NCBI GenBank assembly: GCA_019459525.1 | Contig: JAIBEY010000027.1 | Coordinates: 124,001 to 188,000 of the forward strand | Direction of reading: 5' to 3' | Length of the DNA stretch: 64,000 nt | Origin: Prolixibacteraceae bacterium | GTDB taxonomy: Bacteria; Bacteroidota; Bacteroidia; Bacteroidales; Prolixibacteraceae | Shown: positions 17,628 through 26,400 of the stretch, in pieces | Layout: each line of letters begins with the position of its first letter | How positions within the stretch are numbered: the first letter of the stretch is position 1 | The notes under the pieces: generated by a model | Databases searched by the model: none | Seen by the model: only the letters and a program-made list of their open reading frames with translations | Told to the model about the DNA's origin: nothing | Position numbers and translations under genes: made by a program

Positions 17628-17807
17628 TGAATGGACGGCGATTTTCTCCGACAGGACGGCAAAAACTCAGCAGGGCGAGTGGGGAAGGGGATTTTAGAAG
17701 TTTGACCCTGTAATGGGGCGAAATTTCTTTCTCATAATTTAATGATGCGAACTATACTAATATTAAACTTATGTCGTATTTTGCAACCTAACTATTAGTG
17801 ACTTTCA

Positions 17808-18449
17808 ATGGAATTAGTTTTTTTAGCCAAAATCCACAAATCAGAGTTTATACTGGATATGTATGAGAACGAGTATTTGTATTTTAGTGTTTTAAAGGAC
17901 TTTAGAGGAGCAAAAGATGAACAAGGTAGATTTGATCCAAGAGAGTTAAATGTGGAAAATGAACAAATACCTACTTTAGCAATTAAAATAGGAGATAAGA
18001 CATATGAATTAGACAAAATGCTTGATAAATTCTCTTGTCAATTGATGACTAATCTTGATGAGCCAAATATAAATTGTTGCTCCCTTCATTGGTTAGAAAT
18101 TGAAACAGGGAAACCCCCATCTACAATTAATAATGAGTTACTAAGGATGGGTGATAAAGTCCTTCTCATTGTAGATGGAGTGTCCTTCTTCAAGATATTG
18201 GATCAATCTCTAGAAAAATATGGGCTTACATATAAAAGAGAAAAGGTTAAGTATTATGATCCGAGTATTTATAATGGTGAATTAACACTTCATCAAAAGG
18301 ATATCAAATTTAGATTTCAAAATGAATATAGAATTTTGATTAATTCACCTAATAATGAGCCTTCTAAAATATATCTTCCGGGATTAAAACAAATAAGTTA
18401 CATTATTGATTCAAAAGATTTATCTGAACTAAGAATAGAGATTAAGTAG
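17808..18449 (+). CDS. Hypothetical protein in AT-rich segment
   Basis: I do not recognise a defined family. The 213-residue protein has no signal or membrane segment and is rich in Glu/Asp/Lys. The motif KDIKFRFQNEYRILI followed by IYLPGLKQISYII is reminiscent of DUF2971-like accessory proteins, but this is a weak resemblance. Codon use is far more AT-rich than in neighbouring core genes, and the gene lies between REP-like elements, both of which suggest recent acquisition. The start at the ATG at 17808 is the only reasonable one. Confidence 0.65.
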   Translation: MELVFLAKIHKSEFILDMYENEYLYFSVLKDFRGAKDEQGRFDPRELNVENEQIPTLAIKIGDKTYELDKMLDKFSCQLMTNLDEPNINCCSLHWLEIETGKPPSTINNELLRMGDKVLLIVDGVSFFKILDQSLEKYGLTYKREKVKYYDPSIYNGELTLHQKDIKFRFQNEYRILINSPNNEPSKIYLPGLKQISYIIDSKDLSELRIEIK

Positions 18450-18481
18450 GATTTTAGATTTAGATATCAATAGCCAAATTT

Positions 18482-18865
18482 ATGAAAGCAATTGCATGTA
18501 TATTTTTATTTTATTTTATTGTTTTTGGATGTAACCAAAAGCAACAAATTCAAACAGTCAAAAAAACGGAAATAAGTCCCTTTTTAAAGAAATTTGCGGG
18601 CACCTATGAGGTTTATGTAAAAAATGTGGGCATTACTGAAGACTCGGAATCTTATACTTTGTCTGAATCAGGGCTAGCCGAATGGAAATGGTTCGAGCGG
18701 AAAAGTGGCCATATTAAATCTATTAAAAGTGGTATTTGGTCAGCGGATGAAAAATTATTGAAAATAACAATTGAAGGAAATTCTGGAAGAATTAATGAGA
18801 ATTTCAAAATTGAAAATGAGAATATCGGCAATGAATCAAGGATGCTTCGAAAAGTAGTACGTTAG
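18482..18865 (+). CDS. Small lipoprotein, unknown function
   Basis: The 127-residue protein starts with a lipoprotein signal, MKAIACIFLFYFIVFGC (Cys17). The mature part is a short, probably all-beta domain (FAGTYEVYVKN, LAEWKWFERKSG, SGIWSADEKLLKITIEG), similar in pattern to small extracytoplasmic lipoproteins of Bacteroidota. It follows the AT-rich hypothetical gene by 32 bp, has the same base composition, and may have arrived with it. Confidence 0.7.
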   Translation: MKAIACIFLFYFIVFGCNQKQQIQTVKKTEISPFLKKFAGTYEVYVKNVGITEDSESYTLSESGLAEWKWFERKSGHIKSIKSGIWSADEKLLKITIEGNSGRINENFKIENENIGNESRMLRKVVR

Positions 18866-19062
18866 TCTATCGCAAAATTATTCAACCTGCTCTACCGGGT
18901 ATGCTGTAAATTGCAGGTGGTAACGCTAACGGCAATCAGCACTTTGTTAACGATGGATTTTGAATCCAACTGTTCAGAACAATTTTTAATGCGTTTTTTA
19001 TGGCAAAAAACAATGTTCAACAAACCGAAGTAACCATCCTGCAAATTAGGTAACTTTCTATA

Positions 19063-19100
19063 CAGTTTTAAACCCATCGAATTCGATGGGTTTAAAACTG
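19063..19100. repeat. 38-bp perfect palindrome
   Basis: CAGTTTTAAACCCATCGAA (19063-19081) is followed directly by its exact reverse complement (19082-19100), with no loop. It is unlike the REP elements in sequence and has no T tract. Its role is unknown; it could be a protein-binding site, a replication hairpin relic or a terminator. Confidence 0.8.
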
Positions 19101-19139
19101 AAGTTAGGTTGAACTCCTTCACCGTGTCACCTCAAAATA

Positions 19140-19178
19140 TTTACACCTGACAGGTTTCAAAAACCTGTCAGGTGTAAA
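19140..19178. repeat. REP-like palindrome upstream of aspS
   Basis: Arms TTTACACCTGACAGGTTT (19140-19157) and its exact complement (19161-19178) give 18 bp around a 3-nt loop. It shares the GACAGGTTT core with the RAYT-internal and RAYT-downstream copies. Confidence 0.85.
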
Positions 19179-19236
19179 AAGCCGCGAAGAATTGCCGTAA
19201 TCTGACATTTCACCGCATATTATTCCAAAAACTACT

Positions 19237-19244
19237 TATTTTTG
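19237..19244 (+). promoter_or_regulatory. TATTTTTG -7 box for aspS
   Basis: This is an exact TAnnTTTG match 23 nt before the aspS ATG. No TTG lies at the expected -33 distance. Confidence 0.45.
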
Positions 19245-19267
19245 CAGCAAATAAAACAGATACAAAT

Positions 19268-21025
19268 ATGTACAGAACACATACATGCGGCGAAATTCGC
19301 ATCAATCAACAGGGTTCAGTAGTAACTCTTGCAGGCTGGGTTCAGCGCGTTCGTAACCTGGGCGGAATGACTTTTATCGATCTTCGCGACCGTTATGGCA
19401 TTACTCAGTTGGTTTTCGATGAAAAGACTGAGAAAACTGTGGCTGAAATGGGTAACCAATTGGGTCGCGAGTATGTGGTTCAGGCAACCGGAACCGTTCG
19501 CGAACGCAGCAGCAAAAACAAAAATATACCAACCGGCGAAGTTGAACTTGCCGTAACTGCATTAAATATCCTGAATAGCTCGGATACCCCGCCGTTCACC
19601 ATCGAAGACGAAAGCGATGGCGGCGACGAAATCCGCATGAAATACCGTTACCTCGATTTGCGCCGCGCACCTGTTCGCGATACGCTGATTCTGCGTTCGA
19701 AAATGGCTTTCGCCACACGCTCGTACCTCGATAGTCAGAATTTCATCGAAACCGAAACTCCGGTTCTGATTAAATCGACTCCGGAAGGGGCGCGCGACTT
19801 TGTTGTTCCTTCGCGCATGAATCCGGGCGAATTTTACGCTTTGCCACAGTCGCCACAACAGTTGAAACAATTGCTGATGGTGGCCGGTTTCGACCGTTAC
19901 TATCAGATTGTGAAATGTTTCCGCGACGAAGATTTGCGTGCCGACCGTCAGCCCGAATTTACGCAGATCGATTGCGAAATGTCGTTCGTTGAGCAGGAAG
20001 ACATCCTGAACATGTTCGAAGGGCTGACCAAATACCTGTTTAAAGAAATTAAAGGCATAAATATTACTGAGTTTCCACGCATGCCTTATTCCGAAGCGAT
20101 GGAAAGCTACGGATCGGACAAACCGGACATTCGTTTTGGGATGAAAATTAAAAACCTGACCGATTTGGTCAAAGGAAAAGGATTTTCGGTATTCGATGAT
20201 GCTGAATTCATTGGCGGAATTTGTGCCGAAGGTTGCTCTGAATATACCCGGAAACAAACCGATGCATTGACCGAATGGGTGAAGCGTCCTCAGATTGGTG
20301 CTAAAGGTTTGGTTTACGTGAAAGTAAATACTGACGGAACAATCAAATCGTCAGTCGATAAATTCTATACTGCGGAAGAACTTCAGAAATGGGTCGAGGT
20401 ATTTGGCGCAAAACCTGGCGACTTGCTGTTAATCCTTTCCGGAGCAAAAGAAAAAATGCTGAAAGCCATTGGCGACATGCGTTTGGAAATGGCCAATCAA
20501 TTGGGACTGCGCGATAAAAATGTGTTCCAACCCTTGTGGGTAGTCGATTTCCCGTTGTTGGAATGGGACGAAGATACGGCGCGTTTCTATGCCATGCACC
20601 ATCCGTTTACCGCTCCAAAACCCGAAGATATTCCGTTGCTTGATACCAATCCGGGGGCCGTTCGTGCCAACGCGTACGATTTGGTCATCAACGGCGTGGA
20701 AATTGGAGGTGGTTCGGTTCGTATTTTCGACAAAGCCCTTCAGGCCCGAATGTTTGGTTTGCTTGGGTTTACGCCTGAACAGGCCGAATACCAGTTTGGC
20801 TTCCTGATGAATGCCTTCAAATTTGGGGCGCCGCCACATGCAGGTATCGCTTTCGGGTTCGACCGCCTGACCTCCATGTTTGCCGGTTTGGACAGCATCC
20901 GCGACACCATTGCTTTTCCGAAAAACAACTCGGGCCGCGACGTGATGATGGATAGCCCTTCAACGATTTCTCCGGAACAGTTGGATGAGTTGAATCTGTT
21001 GGTGAATTTAAAAGCGAACAAGTAA
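19268..21025 (+). CDS. aspS: Aspartyl-tRNA synthetase
   Basis: This class II aminoacyl-tRNA synthetase charges tRNA-Asp. It has 585 residues, the normal bacterial length. In order there are an N-terminal OB-fold anticodon-binding domain ([20 protein letters not shown]), the catalytic core with [18 protein letters not shown] (motif 2) and [13 protein letters not shown] (motif 3), and the bacterial-type insertion (GAD) domain between them. Its own promoter box and a downstream terminator make it a single-gene unit. The AspRS/AsnRS specificity was not tested; an AsnRS would lack the insertion domain. Confidence 0.97.
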   Translation: MYRTHTCGEIRINQQGSVVTLAGWVQRVRNLGGMTFIDLRDRYGITQLVFDEKTEKTVAEMGNQLGREYVVQATGTVRERSSKNKNIPTGEVELAVTALNILNSSDTPPFTIEDESDGGDEIRMKYRYLDLRRAPVRDTLILRSKMAFATRSYLDSQNFIETETPVLIKSTPEGARDFVVPSRMNPGEFYALPQSPQQLKQLLMVAGFDRYYQIVKCFRDEDLRADRQPEFTQIDCEMSFVEQEDILNMFEGLTKYLFKEIKGINITEFPRMPYSEAMESYGSDKPDIRFGMKIKNLTDLVKGKGFSVFDDAEFIGGICAEGCSEYTRKQTDALTEWVKRPQIGAKGLVYVKVNTDGTIKSSVDKFYTAEELQKWVEVFGAKPGDLLLILSGAKEKMLKAIGDMRLEMANQLGLRDKNVFQPLWVVDFPLLEWDEDTARFYAMHHPFTAPKPEDIPLLDTNPGAVRANAYDLVINGVEIGGGSVRIFDKALQARMFGLLGFTPEQAEYQFGFLMNAFKFGAPPHAGIAFGFDRLTSMFAGLDSIRDTIAFPKNNSGRDVMMDSPSTISPEQLDELNLLVNLKANK

Positions 21026-21046
21026 AAATTAAAAGTATAGCTCTTG

Positions 21047-21085
21047 AAAGGCGGTTATTTCGTTTCGGGATAGTCGCCTTTTTTT
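21047..21085 (+). terminator. Rho-independent terminator after aspS
   Basis: AAAGGCG (21047-21053) pairs with CGCCTTT (21075-21081) and is followed by a run of T residues to 21085. It is 22 bp after the aspS stop. Confidence 0.7.
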
Positions 21086-21189
21086 GTTTTCAATATTTCC
21101 ATAAGACTGTTTTGATGAGATCAGGTCATTTTGAAAGTAATCAGAAAATAACTAAATTTCAAAGCTTCAATCTATTTTAAAACTATTTG

Positions 21190-23163
21190 ATGGGGATCAC
21201 TTCAAAACAATTCCGGCTGGTTTTTTTTCTGACGATATTCTCAATAGCAGCATATTCAGCAAGCCCAATAGTCGAAAAAACGCGAAATATTCTGGTCATA
21301 AACTCCTATGAACAAGGATTTGCATGGACAGATAGCCTGATGACTGGTATCCTAAAAGAGGCTAAAGTGCATCCGGAAATTATGCTTAGCATTGAGAATT
21401 TAAATTCCAAAAGGTTCGGACAAAATCACTTTGAAACATTTAAGCACTATTTTCAGGAAAAATATGTCGGTGTTCATTTTGATGGGATACTGGTAACCGA
21501 CAATGATGCACTCGATTTTGCCTTTACATACGATCAGGATTTATTTCCGGATGCCCCGGTTGTTTTTACCGGAATATCCAATCCTGAAGTTTATCCCTTA
21601 GACGGATCGAAATACTGGGGAATTAAGGAAACCTCCAACACCGATAGTATTATTGATCTGGTTAAGTTGCTGCTTCCGGAGTCAAAAAAGATGCTTGTTT
21701 TGACCGATTTAACAACAACTGGTCGAATATATCGGGAAGGACTGATGAAACAGCGGGTTCGGTTCCCCGATTTCAGTATTCTGTTTCCTGAAGAGATTGT
21801 TATCGATTCGATTGAATCACTGGTGAGTTCGAATAGAGGGATTGATGCTGTTTTTTATATCGGTATTAATCAGGATAAATTCGGGAACCCGGTGAATAAT
21901 GTTTTATTGCTCGAGAGTGTCGGGAAACTGACAAAAGTACCGCTTTTTACCAACGACCCTTTATTTATTGGGAAGCAGGTTGTGGGAGGAATATTTCAAA
22001 GTGGGGTAAAACATGGACAAGAAGCCGTAAGGTTGCTGTATCAATTATTAGATTCAACCCATTCCGGCTCCATTCCGCGGATTCAGACTACTGAACAAGG
22101 CTACTTTTTTGATCGAACGCTTCTCTCTAAATTCAATATCAATGAGGCGAAACTTCCTAAGGGGTCGATTCTTGCTGATCTTCCGGGCCCTTTTAATAAG
22201 TCCTTTCTGGGAGTACTCGGAATTGCATTTCTCTTATTGAGCCTTGCTGTTTTAATTCTGTCGGTAGTTAATCGAAGAAGAAGAAATAGACAAAAAAGGA
22301 GTGATAGTCAGCTCAAAGAAATTGAGGCGCAGAAGAATGAGTTGAAAGAAGCATATAGCCAGCTAAACGAGGTGATTTCTGAATTGGAGAATGCGAATGA
22401 GCTCCTGAAAGACTCAAATGTAAGCTTACTGGAAGCCAAGAAAAAAGCAGAAGAGGCAGACAACCTGAAATCGGCATTTTTGGCTAATGTGTCGCACGAA
22501 ATACGCACACCCCTGAACTCAATTGTTGGTTTTTCATCGTTGCTCATAGAGCCGGATTTAGACGAAGAGACCAGAAAAACGTATGCCGACCTGATTGAAT
22601 CCAATACCGAATCGCTGTTGGTTTTGATCGACGAGATTATTGATCTTTCGAAAATAGAGGCGCAACAACTGACTCTGAAAAAAATAGATTTTAGCATCGA
22701 TGCCCTTTTGGAAGAGCTGTTGCAGGTTTTTAGTTACAGCCATAAAAACGAGAAGGTAGCATTGCGGGTAAGCAAAATTTCGGAACAGAAAGAACTGTTT
22801 GTTTTTTCGGATCGGGTACGCGTAAAACAGATATTTATTAATTTGCTGACGAATGCTTTGAAATTTACGGATTCAGGATTTATTGAGCTGGGCTATCTGA
22901 TGTCTGAAAGCAAGGAGCTTGTTTTATATGTGAAAGATACCGGCATCGGTATAAAAAAGGAACACCATACTGAGATCTTCAGGCGATTTCGGAAATTAAA
23001 TGAAAACGCACTTAAAATTTACCGGGGAACTGGGCTGGGATTGGCCATTACTCAAAAATTGGTTGAGTTGCTGGGCGGTAAAATCTGGATTGTATCCGAA
23101 CCTGGCCAGGGGGCAACTTTTTGCTTCACACTGGAGAATTGTGTTTTGAAAGATAGTCACTGA
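21190..23163 (+). CDS. Sensor histidine kinase with periplasmic ABC-substrate-binding-like domain
   Basis: The membrane kinase has 657 residues from the ATG at 21190; a TTG one codon upstream is also possible. A signal/anchor segment (about 5-20) is followed by a periplasmic domain like an ABC transporter substrate-binding protein (about 30-330; ILVINSYEQGFAWTDS, DGILVTDNDALDFAF, PVVFTGISNPEVYP). Next come a second membrane segment (about 338-357), a long coiled coil, a HisKA domain with FLANVSHEIRTPLNSI (H436) and a GHKL ATPase (NLLTNALKFT, VKDTGIGI, GTGLGLAI). There is no receiver domain and no response regulator adjacent, so it is an orphan kinase here. The ligand is unknown. Confidence 0.92.
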   Translation: MGITSKQFRLVFFLTIFSIAAYSASPIVEKTRNILVINSYEQGFAWTDSLMTGILKEAKVHPEIMLSIENLNSKRFGQNHFETFKHYFQEKYVGVHFDGILVTDNDALDFAFTYDQDLFPDAPVVFTGISNPEVYPLDGSKYWGIKETSNTDSIIDLVKLLLPESKKMLVLTDLTTTGRIYREGLMKQRVRFPDFSILFPEEIVIDSIESLVSSNRGIDAVFYIGINQDKFGNPVNNVLLLESVGKLTKVPLFTNDPLFIGKQVVGGIFQSGVKHGQEAVRLLYQLLDSTHSGSIPRIQTTEQGYFFDRTLLSKFNINEAKLPKGSILADLPGPFNKSFLGVLGIAFLLLSLAVLILSVVNRRRRNRQKRSDSQLKEIEAQKNELKEAYSQLNEVISELENANELLKDSNVSLLEAKKKAEEADNLKSAFLANVSHEIRTPLNSIVGFSSLLIEPDLDEETRKTYADLIESNTESLLVLIDEIIDLSKIEAQQLTLKKIDFSIDALLEELLQVFSYSHKNEKVALRVSKISEQKELFVFSDRVRVKQIFINLLTNALKFTDSGFIELGYLMSESKELVLYVKDTGIGIKKEHHTEIFRRFRKLNENALKIYRGTGLGLAITQKLVELLGGKIWIVSEPGQGATFCFTLENCVLKDSH

Positions 23164-23175
23164 TAGGCAAACGAT

Positions 23176-23206
23176 AAAAAAAAAACCAGCCGAGGCTGGT
23201 TTAAAT
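23176..23206. terminator. Bidirectional terminator between kinase and suf genes
   Basis: AAACCAGCC (23183-23191) pairs with GGCTGGTTT (23194-23202) across a 2-nt loop. The A run before it gives a T run on the minus strand, so it serves the minus-strand SufT-like gene strongly and the plus-strand kinase less so. Confidence 0.75.
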
Positions 23207-23220
23207 ATCAAAATCGTAAG

Positions 23221-23526
23221 CTAAAAAAATCCGAGTTCCAAACGCGCCTCTTCACTCATCATCGATTTATCCCACGGAGGTTCAAACGTAAGTTCTACAT
23301 CTGCTTCGTTAATGCTTTCAACAGCCAAAGCAGCCTGCCTGACGTCCTCAACCAATATATCAGCTACCGGGCACCCGGGTGCAGTCAGGGTCATAATAAT
23401 ATTGGCCTTATTGGTTTCGTCAATATCTACATTGTAAATCAGCCCTAAGTCGTAGATGTTCACCGGTATTTCCGGGTCATAAACATCTTTCAGTCGTTCA
23501 ATTATTAAATCAATTCTGGCATCCAT
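23221..23526 (-). CDS. MIP18/DUF59 family Fe-S assembly protein (SufT-like)
   Basis: This is a small cytoplasmic protein of 101 residues, a MIP18/PaaD-like (DUF59) factor that in many bacteria helps mature Fe-S proteins. The pattern VYDPEIPVNIYDLGLIYNV and MTLTAPGCPVADIL, with the conserved Cys, is diagnostic, and the C-terminal FEPPWDKSMMSEEARLELGFF is common in SufT-linked members. The ATG at 23526 overlaps the sufE stop by one base (TGATG), which argues for translational coupling. The frame can be extended by one GTG codon. Confidence 0.88.
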   Translation of the reverse strand: MDARIDLIIERLKDVYDPEIPVNIYDLGLIYNVDIDETNKANIIMTLTAPGCPVADILVEDVRQAALAVESINEADVELTFEPPWDKSMMSEEARLELGFF

Positions 23527-23960
23527 CACGCATTCTCCTTTCCTGAAATTCTGTTATAAGCAACAGCATAGAGTTTAATTTGTTTGATCATCGAGAGTAA
23601 TCCATTCGATCGGGTGGGTGAAAGGTGCTGTTTTAACCCAATTTCGTCAACAAAGAACAGTTCGTTGTTTATTATTTCTTCCGGGGTACGATTCGATACC
23701 ACCCGAAGCAACAAGGCAACCAACCCTTTTACAATTACGGCGTCACTCTCTCCGCGAAAAACAATTTTACCTTCAATAAAATCGGATACCAACCAAACTC
23801 TCGATTGGCAACCTTTTATGAGGTACTGATCAGTCTTATCCTTCGGATCCAGGTCTTTCAGCTCGTTTCCCAATTCAATCAGGTAACTGTATTTATCCAT
23901 CCAGTCTTCGTAAACCGAAAACTCCTCTACAATCTCGTGCTGTATTTCGTTTATAGTCAT
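23526..23960 (-). CDS. sufE: Cysteine desulfuration protein SufE
   Basis: SufE accepts sulfur from SufS and passes it to the scaffold, raising desulfurase activity. The protein has 144 residues. The conserved core is present: EDWMDKYSYLIELG at 17-30, DLDPKDKTDQYLIKGCQSRVWLV with the sulfur-accepting Cys in KGCQSRVWL (about residue 51), and LLLRVVSNRTPEEI. It is co-transcribed with the SufT-like gene; its desulfurase partner, sufS, is about 2.4 kb away on the same strand. Confidence 0.93.
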   Translation of the reverse strand: MTINEIQHEIVEEFSVYEDWMDKYSYLIELGNELKDLDPKDKTDQYLIKGCQSRVWLVSDFIEGKIVFRGESDAVIVKGLVALLLRVVSNRTPEEIINNELFFVDEIGLKQHLSPTRSNGLLSMIKQIKLYAVAYNRISGKENA

Positions 23961-24229
23961 GAACTAAAGCTTAAAGGATGCAAATGTCGTTATTTTTTGT
24001 GTGCCTTCAAAAATAAAATGGTCACCTTTAGGTAAACTAATTGCTAAATATTGTAAATGCTATTTGTTTGGCAGGCAGGTTATTGAACGGGATGGTGTTG
24101 GTGAGCTTGTGTCGGCATAATTTTGAACGAATCTAAATTGCAGGAAAGGTATTCCGGAGGCGGTCCAAAATCGTAACTTTATAGGACAATACTATTCAGT
24201 AAATTTAATCTCAAAAAAAACATTTACAT

Positions 24230-24802
24230 ATGGAATTAGCCGGATCACAAACCGAACAAAACCTGTTGAAAGCCTTTGCAGGTGAATCGCAGGCCCGTAA
24301 CCGTTACGAATTTTTTGCCAAACAGGCCAAGGCCGAAGGATTGGAGCAAATTGCTGCCCTTTTTATGGAAACTGCTGAAAATGAACGTTCACATGCCAAA
24401 CAGTTTTTCAAACAATTGGAAGGCCGCATGGTCGAAATTACAGCAACTTATCCAGCCGGAAAAATCGGAACAACGTTAGAAAATCTGAAGGCTGCTGCAG
24501 ATGGTGAGCAGGAAGAATGGACCGAACTTTATCCGGAATTTGCCCGCATTGCCGAAGAAGAAGGGTTTAAGAAAATTGCGGTTTTGTTTAAGTCGATTGC
24601 CAAAATCGAAAAAGCACACGAAGCCCGTTACCGCAAATTGTATCAAAACCTCGAAGAAGGAAAAGTGTTTGAGCGCGAAGGAAAAGTGGTGTGGAAATGC
24701 CGTGTTTGCGGATTCCTGCACGAGTCGAGCAAACCACCATTGAAATGTCCGGTTTGCGACCATTCACAGGCCTATTTCGAAATCGAAGCCGACAATTTTT
24801 AA
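24230..24802 (+). CDS. rbr: Rubrerythrin
   Basis: Rubrerythrin reduces hydrogen peroxide in the cytoplasm and protects anaerobes from oxidative stress. The 190-residue protein has a ferritin-like di-iron domain (FAGESQARNRYEFFAKQA, METAENERSHAKQFF, IAKIEKAHEARYRKL, with the ExxH/ExxE ligands) and a C-terminal rubredoxin-like Fe(SCys)4 site made of CRVC and CPVC. Its length and domain order are standard. It stands alone on the plus strand and ends at a strong bidirectional terminator. It suggests an anaerobic or microaerophilic life style. Confidence 0.96.
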   Translation: MELAGSQTEQNLLKAFAGESQARNRYEFFAKQAKAEGLEQIAALFMETAENERSHAKQFFKQLEGRMVEITATYPAGKIGTTLENLKAAADGEQEEWTELYPEFARIAEEEGFKKIAVLFKSIAKIEKAHEARYRKLYQNLEEGKVFEREGKVVWKCRVCGFLHESSKPPLKCPVCDHSQAYFEIEADNF

Positions 24803-24812
24803 TTTGAGAACA

Positions 24813-24858
24813 AAAAAAATAAGGTTGACCCAATTCAATGAGTCAACCTTATTTTTTT
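24813..24858. terminator. Bidirectional terminator between rbr and a metallopeptidase gene
   Basis: AAAAAAATAAGGTTGAC (24813-24829) and GTCAACCTTATTTTTTT (24842-24858) are exact complements (17 bp), with T runs on both strands. It separates two convergent genes. Confidence 0.85.
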
Positions 24859-24863
24859 GCTTG

Positions 24864-25571
24864 CTACGAAAGGGCAGGCTTTTTACTGTAATCACTCCAA
24901 AGTTCGTCGATTGTTTTTCCTGTGAGTTTTTTCCATATCGCACCTTCTTCATAGGTTTTGTCGCGCCCGGCCTGATCAAGTTTCTGAATTATACCTTTAT
25001 GGTTGAGTTCGAGCCACGCGAAAAAACGAGCTGTAATTCGATAACTGTTTTGGAAATTGTGCTTTTCCGAAAGATCGGGTAACCGCCAGCCCGCTCCGGC
25101 ATTATCAATTCCGTAGGCATAACGGACATAGTCGGCAATACCTTCGGTTACCCAGCCCGGCATTCCACTGTGCTGGCCATAAGCCTGAACAATGTGCATC
25201 ACTTCGTGGGTAACGACATCAATGTCGCCCGGATGACTGCTCATGTACTTTACGCTGAATATTACTTTGTCGTCAGACGTAGCGGCAACCCCATCATACT
25301 CTGGATCGACTACGAACGTAACCACTTTGGGCGATTTTTTGTTGTACGTTTTTACAAGGGTGGGATAAACCTCAAAAAAGGTATCAATTAATTTCTGGTT
25401 GATTTCTTCACTAAAATCGGCAGATTTACAAATGAAATTCAACGTAAACTTCCCTTTTTTAATGGTTCGCATTTCAGTAGAAGTCTTTAAAGCCATGACA
25501 GAGGATGTGAATCCAATGAACGATAGAAACAAGATAGCAATGATTTTTAGCTTGTTGGTTTGGTTTCTCAT
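24864..25571 (-). CDS. Secreted zinc metallopeptidase (basic secretory protein-like)
   Basis: The secreted protein is about 235 residues from the ATG at 25571; the frame extends 23 codons upstream, but only this start gives a signal peptide (MRNQTNKLKIIAILFLSFIG). The catalytic motif HEVMHIVQAYG (HExxH) and the following GMPGWVTEGIADYVRYAYG match the basic secretory protein family of plants and bacteria, which are predicted gluzincin-like zinc peptidases. The third zinc ligand would be downstream of the GWVTEGIADYV element. It is likely periplasmic or extracellular; the substrate is unknown. Confidence 0.82.
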   Translation of the reverse strand: MRNQTNKLKIIAILFLSFIGFTSSVMALKTSTEMRTIKKGKFTLNFICKSADFSEEINQKLIDTFFEVYPTLVKTYNKKSPKVVTFVVDPEYDGVAATSDDKVIFSVKYMSSHPGDIDVVTHEVMHIVQAYGQHSGMPGWVTEGIADYVRYAYGIDNAGAGWRLPDLSEKHNFQNSYRITARFFAWLELNHKGIIQKLDQAGRDKTYEEGAIWKKLTGKTIDELWSDYSKKPALS

Positions 25572-25682
25572 GTTGAGTTCTTTGATTTTGTTATGTGTTG
25601 ACTTATGACCGCCATCAATTGGTGGCGTTATCGGATCCAAATGTATGATTTTATCTTATGTTTTTAAATAAATATCCGGGTT

Positions 25683-26390
25683 TTACCGAACGACAAACTC
25701 GATTGCCTGCCTGACTAATTTCTGGTAATTCGGGTTGAAATAACTGTTTTTATCGTGCCCTGGCTGTATGTAAACGATACGCGAATTCTCGATTTGGTGT
25801 GTCCAGCCGATCGTTTTGCTGCTAAGTGTATTTTCGGTGGTCAAAAGTGGAGTAACATTGAGTAAAACTTCGGTGTTGCCGTAAACTTCGTCCAGAATCT
25901 CAAAATCTTTAATTTCCCGGGTAGCCGGATGCCTGTATTTGGCAATATTTACGGTAAAATGCACGTCGTGCTGGTAACTCGACGATTGTGTGGTATTGCG
26001 TTTTTCGTGGTATTTTCCGCCCACAATGGTTTTGTATTCTTCCCATTGTTGGTACGAGCATAGCGAGTGATGAAGAAACACCAATCCTTTTCCAAGCTTC
26101 AGTAGTTTGTAATAATTTGCTTTTTCAGATTCTGCAATGGTTTGGGGCATGTCGTAAAAAACAACTGCATCAAATGTCTGGGGATCGATAGTTCCCAGTT
26201 TTGTATTGGCTTCGGGCTGTTTTAATTCGGTGTAGCTGATATCAGAAAGAGTGTCGAACATTTTGAAAAACGATTCCCGGTCAAAATCATGACCACCTGT
26301 AACGATCAAAATATTCAGCTTTTTTGCTGAAACTGAAATGGATGATGTGATCAAAAAGCCAAAAATAAGTAGTTTCAGAAATCGTTTCAT
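25683..26390 (-). CDS. ThuA-like domain protein, secreted
   Basis: The protein is about 235 residues from the ATG at 26390, which gives a signal peptide (MKRFLKLLIFGFLITSSISV). The mature part is a class-I-glutamine-amidotransferase-like ThuA domain (ILIVTGGHDFDRESFFKMFD, DAVVFYDMP, GKGLVFLHHSLCSYQQW, IVGGKYHEK, TIGWTHQIENSRIVYIQPGH). ThuA-like proteins are linked to carbohydrate or trehalose use, but the reaction is not established. It follows sufS by 10 bp and probably shares its transcript. Confidence 0.83.
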   Translation of the reverse strand: MKRFLKLLIFGFLITSSISVSAKKLNILIVTGGHDFDRESFFKMFDTLSDISYTELKQPEANTKLGTIDPQTFDAVVFYDMPQTIAESEKANYYKLLKLGKGLVFLHHSLCSYQQWEEYKTIVGGKYHEKRNTTQSSSYQHDVHFTVNIAKYRHPATREIKDFEILDEVYGNTEVLLNVTPLLTTENTLSSKTIGWTHQIENSRIVYIQPGHDKNSYFNPNYQKLVRQAIEFVVR

Positions 26391-26400
26391 TTCAGATGAA

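Larger units (their letters stand above)
18866..19267. other. 400-bp non-coding stretch with two palindromes
   Basis: There is no convincing gene. The stretch holds the 38-bp perfect palindrome at 19063-19100, the REP-like hairpin at 19140-19178 and, at its right end, the TATTTTTG box before aspS. The 18892-19122 minus-strand open frame spans the palindrome and has no recognisable protein features. Confidence 0.7.

Noticed and set aside
18892-19122. Minus-strand open frame of 76 codons spanning the 38-bp palindrome
   Set aside because: It has no recognisable domain or signal, spans the palindrome, and would be interrupted by a structure typical of intergenic DNA; treated as chance.
19562-20257. 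Long open frame antisense to aspS (231 codons)
   Set aside because: It mirrors the strongly coding aspS sequence, has no protein features of its own, and is expected from the codon bias of the sense gene.
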